Below are positions 58,578 to 64,000 of a stretch of 64,000 nt of DNA, piece after piece; the stretch's first letter is position 1, and every line of letters starts with the position of its first letter. Where the stretch lies: assembly GCF_001612905.1 (NCBI RefSeq), contig NZ_BDBI01000025.1:1-64000 (forward strand). The letters are read 5' to 3'. The notes below the pieces were generated by a model that searched no databases, had not been told where the DNA came from, and saw only the letters and a program-made list of their open reading frames with translations. The DNA comes from Nocardia ignorata NBRC 108230. GTDB taxonomy: Bacteria; Actinomycetota; Actinomycetes; Mycobacteriales; Mycobacteriaceae. The translations under genes were made by a program, and so were the position numbers.

Positions 58578-59351
58578 GTGGGTAGCGCGGAACTGAGCGG
58601 TGGGGATACCGAGGTGGAGGTCCGCGACGAAGCGGCCGAATTCGCTGTGCGGCACGCGGAATTGGCGCAGGGTTACGGCGGCACCGGCGACCCCGACGAC
58701 CCGGCCATGGTGCAGGCGATGCAGATGGTGCTGCACATCCCCAAGGCCGAACCACCCGCGCGCAGTGCGCTACTCGCCGCCGCTGCCGCCGCCGCGGTCG
58801 CGGTGTGTCTCGACCCGCGTTCCGGGCCGGGCGGCGAATGGGAGGCGCGGTACCTGGCGTGGAAACGCTCGCGGATCAGGAAGGTGGCCCGCCGGGCGCG
58901 CGGTGCGCAATGGGTGGCGGCCAACGATGTCGACGGCGTGACCGTCGACATCGGCGGTGCGCAGGCGCGGGCATTCGTCCCCGGCCCCGTCGGCGCGATC
59001 GACCCGCGCATCCGCAAACTCCAGATCGGCGGAACCGACCTCGAACACGACGAACCGGGCCCACCCGACCCCGACCTGCCCGTGCTGTGGGTGAACAGCG
59101 CGCTGCGGATGTCGGTGGGTAAGGCGGCCGCGCAGGTGGGGCACGCGAGCATGCTGCTGGCCGGCGCCATGCCGGTCGAAGCGGCCGCCGCCTGGGCCGA
59201 ACGCGAATTCCGTTGCGCCGTGCGTGATGCCGACCCGCGGCAATGGTCCGAACTCGTCGCGCTGGTATCGGCGGGACGTGCTGTCGCCGTGCGTGACGCG
59301 GGCTTCACCGAGGTGGCCCCGGGCTCGATGACGGTGATCGCCGTGCCGTGA
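58578..59351 (+). CDS. PTH2-like aminoacyl/peptidyl-tRNA hydrolase family protein
   Basis: A 257-residue protein. The C-terminal third carries LRMSVGKAAAQVGHASMLL (about 176-194), the KxxAQxxHA signature of archaeal/eukaryotic-type peptidyl-tRNA hydrolase 2. The N-terminal 160 residues (including PARSALLAAAAAAAVAVCLD and QWVAANDVDGVTVDIGGAQARAFVPG) are specific to an actinobacterial subgroup. The start is taken as GTG 58578; the ribosome site is poor. Whether it hydrolyses peptidyl-tRNA is untested here. Confidence 0.72.
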   Translation: MGSAELSGGDTEVEVRDEAAEFAVRHAELAQGYGGTGDPDDPAMVQAMQMVLHIPKAEPPARSALLAAAAAAAVAVCLDPRSGPGGEWEARYLAWKRSRIRKVARRARGAQWVAANDVDGVTVDIGGAQARAFVPGPVGAIDPRIRKLQIGGTDLEHDEPGPPDPDLPVLWVNSALRMSVGKAAAQVGHASMLLAGAMPVEAAAAWAEREFRCAVRDADPRQWSELVALVSAGRAVAVRDAGFTEVAPGSMTVIAVP

Positions 59352-59494
59352 GACGGCCGACACGCGCGGGCGGATCGGACGGCTGTCGTTGCGGTTCGCG
59401 CGCGTCGTCGCGATGTTCGGGTGTACCGGCGGCATTGTGTGGGTAAGACCTATCGGATACCCGTCCGCAGCGAGAGACACACGGAGGTTCCGCC

Positions 59495-59653
59495 ATGATG
59501 ACGACAATCGCCGTGATCCTCATCGTCTGGGTCGCACTCGCGGTGCCGGTGTCGTTCCTCGCCGCCCGGATGCTGCGCAGCGACCTCGGCGCGTCGCGCG
59601 AAGCGGCGCGGCACCGAACCGACGAATCCCACCCGGGCCGGTCGTTCCGCTGA
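59495..59653 (+). CDS. Small single-pass membrane protein
   Basis: A 52-residue protein: one N-terminal hydrophobic helix (MMTTIAVILIVWVALAVPVS) followed by a basic, polar tail (RMLRSDLGASREAARHRTDE...). GGAGG lies 8 bases upstream of the ATG. It sits 18 bases before the ABC ATPase gene and may be in the same transcript. No family recognised. Confidence 0.65.
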   Translation: MMTTIAVILIVWVALAVPVSFLAARMLRSDLGASREAARHRTDESHPGRSFR

Positions 59654-59671
59654 GGGCTCCCGTGGGCCAAG

Positions 59672-60508
59672 ATGGAGCGCGTGTCGCAACCCGATCCAGA
59701 TCTGCTCATCGACTTCTCCGACGTCACCATCCGCCGCTCGGGCCGAACGCTCGTCGGCCCGGTCACCTGGCAGGTCGAACTCGACGAACGCTGGGTGGTC
59801 CTCGGCCCCAACGGTGCCGGTAAGACCTCACTGCTGAGAATGGCTGCCGCCGAGGTCCATCCGACCGCCGGGACGGCGAACCTGTTGGGCGAGACCCTCG
59901 GTCGCGTCGACGTCACCGAATTACGCCCACGCATCGGCCTGTCCTCGGCGGCGGTGGCCAGCCGCATCCCCGTCGACGAGAAGGTCAGCGACCTGGTGGT
60001 GTCGGCCGGGTACGCGGTGCTCGGCCGCTGGCGCGAACGCTACGACGACATCGACACCGAACGCGCCGTCGACATGCTGGAAACCCTTGGCGCCGAACAC
60101 CTTTCCGACCGCACCTACGGCACCCTCTCCGAGGGCGAACGCAAGCGGGTGCTCATCGCCCGTGCCCTGATGACCGATCCGGAACTGCTCCTGCTCGACG
60201 AACCGGCCGCAGGCCTGGACCTCGGCGGGCGCGAGGAACTCGTCGAACGCCTCGGCGACCTGGCCGCCGACCCCGACGCGCCTGCCATGGTCCTGGTGAC
60301 CCACCACGTCGAGGAGATCCCGCCCGGCTTCACCCACGCCCTGCTCCTCAAGGAGGGCGAGGTGGTCGGCCAGGGACTGCTCGAGGACGTGCTCACCGCC
60401 GACAACCTGAGCAAGGCTTTCAGCCAGGCCATCGCGCTGGACCGGGTCGACGGGCGCTGGTTCGCGCGGCGTGCGCGTCGTTCGGGTGGGCATCGCCGCC
60501 GGAACTGA
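59672..60508 (+). CDS. ABC transporter ATP-binding protein (Rv3041c-like)
   Basis: A 278-residue single ABC domain. It has Walker A LGPNGAGKTSLL (about 47-58), the signature TLSEGERKRVLIARAL (about 150-165), Walker B LLLLDEPAAGLDLGG and the switch His in VTHHVEEIP. There is no permease gene beside it, as for the mycobacterial counterpart. It may serve an unlinked transporter or act in a non-transport role. ATG 59672 is used; a GTG three codons later is also possible. Confidence 0.85.
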   Translation: MERVSQPDPDLLIDFSDVTIRRSGRTLVGPVTWQVELDERWVVLGPNGAGKTSLLRMAAAEVHPTAGTANLLGETLGRVDVTELRPRIGLSSAAVASRIPVDEKVSDLVVSAGYAVLGRWRERYDDIDTERAVDMLETLGAEHLSDRTYGTLSEGERKRVLIARALMTDPELLLLDEPAAGLDLGGREELVERLGDLAADPDAPAMVLVTHHVEEIPPGFTHALLLKEGEVVGQGLLEDVLTADNLSKAFSQAIALDRVDGRWFARRARRSGGHRRRN

Positions 60509-60764
60509 CGGGCCATCTGCAGCCCGGCGCGCCGAGTGATGGTCGCGCGCCCGGGGTGTAGCTCCGTGCCGCGTGGCGCTGCGTCACCACCTGGGCGGGC
60601 CGTGCGCCTGGGCTGCCCGATGGGTGGGCGGACGGGGTGCACCGCCGACCAAGCAACGGTTAGGGTGCGTAAGGATCGGGGAGCCCGCCGTCGTCGGTGG
60701 CCGGGGTTCCCGTTCGCGTGTCGACCGGCGACGATGCCGGGCGGTGAGGCGGAGAGGAACGGCT

Positions 60765-61571
60765 ATGAGCGAGTCCGTGGTGCGGGCGCGGGATGCGTCG
60801 ACGGTGATGCTGGTGCGCGACGGTGCGCGCGGCATCGAGGTTTTCCTGCAGCAGCGGGTGAGCGGGATGGCGTTCGCGGCGGGGGTCACCGTGTTCCCCG
60901 GCGGCGGGGTCGACCCGGCCGACGGCACCGCCGACATCGCCTGGACCGGGCCCGAACCCGCCTGGTGGGCACAGCGATTCGGCACCGACGAGCAGTCCGC
61001 GCAAGCGCTGGTCGCCGCGGCGGTGCGCGAGACGTTCGAGGAGTGCGGTGTGCTGCTCGCCGGCCCGACCGTCGACACCGTGGTGTGCGATTCGACGGTC
61101 TACCGGGAGGCGCGCGGCCGGCTGGAGCGGCGCGAGATCTCCCTCGCGGGCTTCCTGGCCGCCGAGGGGCTGGTGCTGCGCGCCGATCTGCTGCGTCCGT
61201 GGTCGAACTGGATCACGCCCGAGGCCGAACCGCGCCGCTACGACACTCGATTCTTCGTCGCGGTCCTGCCGGAGGGGCAGATCGCCGACGGTGCGACCTC
61301 CGAGGCCGCGCACGTGCGCTGGCAGACCCCGGTCGAGGCGCTCGAGAGCTGGCGTGCGGGCGAGCACGTGCTGATGCCGCCCACCTGGTCGCAACTCGAC
61401 GCCCTGTGCGAGTTCGCCGACACCGCCGCGGTGCTGGCCGCCCAGCGGCCGATCGCGCCGATCATGCCGAGGTACTCGCCGGGCGCCGACGGCCGTCCGC
61501 TGTCGGACTTTCCCGACAACGAACGGTATTTCGACCAGCTCCCGGACGTGGACGCGCTGCGCGGCCGGTAG
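60765..61571 (+). CDS. NUDIX hydrolase-family protein
   Basis: A 268-residue NUDIX protein. The box is split by an insertion: FPGGGVDPADG (about 44-54), then about 30 residues including WAQRFGTDEQ, then AAVRETFEECGVLL (85-98) with the catalytic RE..EE. This expanded form occurs in coenzyme A or acyl-CoA pyrophosphatase-like members next to fatty-acid genes. GGAGAGGAA lies upstream of ATG 60765. The stop is 10 bases before the crotonase gene, suggesting one operon. Confidence 0.83.
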   Translation: MSESVVRARDASTVMLVRDGARGIEVFLQQRVSGMAFAAGVTVFPGGGVDPADGTADIAWTGPEPAWWAQRFGTDEQSAQALVAAAVRETFEECGVLLAGPTVDTVVCDSTVYREARGRLERREISLAGFLAAEGLVLRADLLRPWSNWITPEAEPRRYDTRFFVAVLPEGQIADGATSEAAHVRWQTPVEALESWRAGEHVLMPPTWSQLDALCEFADTAAVLAAQRPIAPIMPRYSPGADGRPLSDFPDNERYFDQLPDVDALRGR

Positions 61572-61581
61572 GTTTGGCGCC

Positions 61582-62358
61582 ATGGCCGAATTCGTCACCC
61601 TCGAGCTGCCCGCCGAGCCCTCCGCTCGCGGCGTCGCGCTGCTGCGCATCGATCGTCCGCCGCTGAACCTCGTCGACGCCCAGCTGGCCCGCGAGGTCGC
61701 GGCGGCCGCGCGCACGGTCGCCGACCACCCGGGGGTGGCCGCCCTGATCGTCTACGGCGACGAGCGGGTGTTCAGCGCGGGCGACGAGATGCGTGAACTC
61801 GCCGAGCTCGACTCCGGCCAGGCCGCCGCCATGGCCGCCGACCTGCAGGCCGCCCTCGGCTGCCTCACCCGCGTGCCGCAACCGACCGTGGCCGCCATAG
61901 CCGGCTATTGCCTCGGTGCGGGACTCGAGCTGGCGCTCGGCGCCGACCACCGCATCGTCGGCGACAACGTGAAGCTCGGTTTCCCCCAGATCAAGGCCGG
62001 CCTGATCCCCCTGTCCGGTATCCGCAGGCTCTCGCTGCTGATCGGCCAGAGCCGCGCCAAGGACCTCGTCTACACCGGCCGTTTCGTCGACGCCGAGGAA
62101 GCCGCGACACTCGGCCTGGTCGACGAAGTGGTCCCCCCCGACGACGTGCTCACCGCCGCCCGCCGCTGGGCCGACCAGTTCGTCACGGCCGCCCCCCGCG
62201 CCCTCGCCGCCGCCAAAGCCGTCTTCGAAGCGGGCCCCCACGCCCACTCGACCGCCGTCACCGAGTGGGCGGCCCTCTTCGACACCGACGACACCCGCAC
62301 CGGCACCCGATCCTTCGCCGCCGACGGCCCGAACAGCGCCGTATTCACCGGCCGCTGA
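61582..62358 (+). CDS. Enoyl-CoA hydratase/isomerase (crotonase) family, EchA17-like
   Basis: A 258-residue crotonase-fold protein. The oxyanion-hole segments are FSAGDEMRELAEL (about 64-76) and AGYCLGAGLELALGAD (about 107-122), with the first catalytic Glu at E116. The second catalytic position, normally Glu in FPExxxG, is Gln here (GFPQIKAGLIP, Q136), which argues against ordinary hydratase chemistry and for isomerase or another crotonase activity. It is downstream of the NUDIX gene, as in the M. tuberculosis Rv3040c-echA17 order. Confidence 0.85.
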   Translation: MAEFVTLELPAEPSARGVALLRIDRPPLNLVDAQLAREVAAAARTVADHPGVAALIVYGDERVFSAGDEMRELAELDSGQAAAMAADLQAALGCLTRVPQPTVAAIAGYCLGAGLELALGADHRIVGDNVKLGFPQIKAGLIPLSGIRRLSLLIGQSRAKDLVYTGRFVDAEEAATLGLVDEVVPPDDVLTAARRWADQFVTAAPRALAAAKAVFEAGPHAHSTAVTEWAALFDTDDTRTGTRSFAADGPNSAVFTGR

Positions 62359-62431
62359 CTCTGGACCGGTCAGTCGGCCAGCAGGAATGGCGCGAAACAA
62401 GACCGGCGATTGCGTGCTGAGGGTCTCCTAT

Positions 62432-62445
62432 TACTCTTGCGTGTT
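62432..62445 (+). promoter_or_regulatory. Probable leaderless promoter of the methyltransferase gene
   Basis: TACTCT (62432-62437) fits the TAnnnT -10 consensus and ends eight bases before the ATG at 62446. No Shine-Dalgarno sequence is present, which agrees with a leaderless transcript. Confidence 0.5.
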
Positions 62446-63423
62446 ATGACGGTTCACCCCGATGATCCGGCGCCGAACCCGCACGCCACCGAGGCCGAGG
62501 TCGAAGCAGCGCTGAAGGACACCAAGCTCGCCCAGGTTCTGTACCACGACTGGGAAGCCGAGACCTACGACGACAAGTGGTCGATCTCCTACGACGAGCG
62601 CTGTATCGACTATGCCCGCGGCCGCTTCGACCTGGCGGTCGGCCCCGCCCCGCTGCCGTACGAGCGGGCGCTCGAACTCGGCTGTGGCACGGGGTTCTTC
62701 CTGCTCAACCTGATGCAGGGCGGGGTGGCCAAGACCGGTTCGGTCACCGACCTCTCGCCGGGCATGGTGAAGGTGGCGCTGCGCAACGCCGAGCACCTCG
62801 GCCTCGATGTGGACGGCCGCGTCGCCGACGCCGAGACCATCCCCTACGAGGACGACACCTTCGACCTGGTGTGCGGGCACGCCGTGCTGCACCACATCCC
62901 GGATGTGGAGCTGGCGCTGAAGGAATGCCTGCGCGTGCTCAAGCCGGGCGGGCGTTTCGTGTTCGCCGGTGAACCGACCACCGTGGGCAACTTCTACGCC
63001 CGCAAGCTCGGTCAGCTCACCTGGAAGGTGACCACCGAGGTCACCAAGCTGCCGTTCCTGTCGGGGTGGCGTCGTCCGCAGACCGAGCTGGACGAGTCGT
63101 CGCGCGCCGCAGCGCTCGAGGCCGTCGTCGACCTGCACACCTTCGACCCCAATGACCTGGAGAAGATGGCGAAGTCGGCCGGTGCCGTCGACGTGAAGGC
63201 CACCACCGAGGAATTCGCCGCCGCCCTGTGGGGCTGGCCGGTGCGTACCTTCGAGGCGGCCGTCCCCGACGAGAAGCTGACCGTCGGTTACCGCATGGCC
63301 CAGTACCGTGCCTGGCTCGGCCTGAGCTGGCTCGACGAGAACGTGCTGCGCAAGGTGGTTCCGCGCGAGTTCTTCTACAACGCGATGATCACCGGCGTGA
63401 AGCCGGGCGCGGCGCAGAAGTAG
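62446..63423 (+). CDS. Class I SAM-dependent methyltransferase (Rv3038c-like)
   Basis: A 325-residue methyltransferase. The SAM-binding motif ALELGCGTGFFLLNL (about 74-88), the acidic end of strand 2 (SVTDLSPGMV), VADAETIPYEDDTFDLVCGHAVLHHI (about 126-151) and the post-motif LRVLKPGGRFVFAGEP place it in the Methyltransf_11/UbiE-like group. The C-terminal 130 residues are extra and may hold the acceptor site. The acceptor is unknown. The next methyltransferase gene starts immediately after its stop, so the two are co-transcribed. Confidence 0.87.
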   Translation: MTVHPDDPAPNPHATEAEVEAALKDTKLAQVLYHDWEAETYDDKWSISYDERCIDYARGRFDLAVGPAPLPYERALELGCGTGFFLLNLMQGGVAKTGSVTDLSPGMVKVALRNAEHLGLDVDGRVADAETIPYEDDTFDLVCGHAVLHHIPDVELALKECLRVLKPGGRFVFAGEPTTVGNFYARKLGQLTWKVTTEVTKLPFLSGWRRPQTELDESSRAAALEAVVDLHTFDPNDLEKMAKSAGAVDVKATTEEFAAALWGWPVRTFEAAVPDEKLTVGYRMAQYRAWLGLSWLDENVLRKVVPREFFYNAMITGVKPGAAQK

Positions 63424-64000
63424 GTGGGATACCGCTTCGGCCGCGACGATGTCGCCTTCCTCGGCAGCGCGGCGGGACGTGCCGCGCTCGCCGAGGTCGA
63501 CCGGCTGGAGCTGACGGCGGCGACGCACCTGCGCGATATCGAGCAGGTGCGTCGCTCGTTTCCCGAGCACGGTGCCGCCTTGATCGAGACCGTGCGGTTG
63601 CGGCGCAAGGCGCTGGCGAAGCTGCCCGCGGCGGGGGAGTGGCTGTTCACCGACGACGCGCTGCAACAGGCCACCCCCGCACTCGTCGCCCGGCACCGGG
63701 CCGCGCGGTTGGCCGGTCGTGCCGTCCACGACGTGACGTGCTCGATCGGTGCCGAGCTGGCCGAGCTGGCGGAGGTGTGCCCGGCGGTGATCGGCAGCGA
63801 TCTCGACGACGTGCGGCTGTCGATGGCCGCCCACAATCTAGGGGTCGCCCCACTGACGGCGCAAGGACCTGACGCGACCGTGCCGGTCGGTGGCCGAAAT
63901 ATCGTGCTGGCCAAGGCCGATGCCCTCGTCCCGACCACCCGCGACACCGTGATCATCGCTGATCCGGCCCGCCGGGCCGACGGACGACGCACGTACGATC
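63424..64000 (+). CDS. THUMP-like SAM-dependent methyltransferase, N-terminal part
   Basis: The GTG at 63424 directly follows the previous TAG. 192 codons are visible and the gene runs past the window end. The N-terminal helical region (GYRFGRDDVAFLGSAAGRAALAEVDRL; HLRDIEQVRRSFPEHGAALIETVRLRRKA) is followed by a Rossmann methyltransferase start, VHDVTCSIGAELAEL, and by IIADPARRADGRRTYD, which resembles an active-site loop. This matches the Rv3037c family of predicted nucleic-acid methyltransferases. The substrate is not known. Confidence 0.82.
   Translation, partial: MGYRFGRDDVAFLGSAAGRAALAEVDRLELTAATHLRDIEQVRRSFPEHGAALIETVRLRRKALAKLPAAGEWLFTDDALQQATPALVARHRAARLAGRAVHDVTCSIGAELAELAEVCPAVIGSDLDDVRLSMAAHNLGVAPLTAQGPDATVPVGGRNIVLAKADALVPTTRDTVIIADPARRADGRRTYD

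Noticed and set aside
60509..60764. Extra gene or RNA before the NUDIX gene
   Set aside because: GC-rich gap with open frames but no homology, start signals or stable structure that I can support.

Overview
The window is high-GC actinobacterial DNA from a mycolic-acid lineage, most probably Nocardia or a close relative. The evidence is a gene order matching the Mycobacterium tuberculosis Rv3055-Rv3037c block: TetR, FMN reductase, nrdH-nrdI-nrdE, nrdF, fecB, ctaD, serB, ABC ATPase, NUDIX, echA, two methyltransferases. Several DUF3558-type lipoproteins, MetPS and leaderless-type promoters fit the same group. This assignment rests on remembered gene order, not on a search.

Layout. 0-5.7 kb: a partial gene, a COG0523 GTPase and a molybdenum-cofactor locus (moaE, a moaC-moaB fusion and moeA leftward; moaA and moaD rightward). 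5.7-9.8 kb: an alpha/beta hydrolase with an AhpD-like protein, ammonia-type nadE, and a TetR/FMN-reductase divergent pair around a perfect palindrome. 9.8-13.1 kb: nrdHIE of class Ib ribonucleotide reductase; nrdF lies 12.6 kb away, and both loci carry paired NrdR-type boxes at the same 32-bp spacing. 13.1-16.5 kb: two RDD membrane paralogs flank a broken pnuC and a NadR-like gene; a membrane-protein gene with an in-frame stop follows. 16.7-22.4 kb: lipoproteins, an F420-type luciferase-like oxidoreductase, a DUF899/TetR divergent pair, and mgtE behind a leader holding a Pro/Arg-rich mini-ORF. 22.4-29 kb: metP-metS between two paralogous lipoproteins, nrdF, and an argS-like gene. 29-35 kb: a hydrolase, a tripartite tricarboxylate transporter (tctCBA), an intradiol dioxygenase-like lipoprotein, and FecB.

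35.3-54.6 kb is an accessory block between fecB and ctaD, which are neighbours in M. tuberculosis. It contains a PQQ-like propeller membrane protein, a VOC protein, and a leftward unit: a stand-alone fragment of an adenylation domain, a 4440-residue three-module NRPS (C-A-T-E / C-A-T / C-A-T-E-TE), and a DrrABC-type ABC exporter joined to it by overlapping start and stop codons. The architecture predicts a short D-L-D peptide with its own export pump. This is the best candidate for an undescribed biosynthetic system here. 55-64 kb returns to the conserved block: ctaD, a strong terminator, serB, a lipoprotein, a PTH2-like protein, a small membrane protein, an ABC ATPase, NUDIX, a crotonase-fold enzyme, and two methyltransferases, the last cut by the window end.

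No rRNA, tRNA, CRISPR array, insertion sequence or prophage was recognised.
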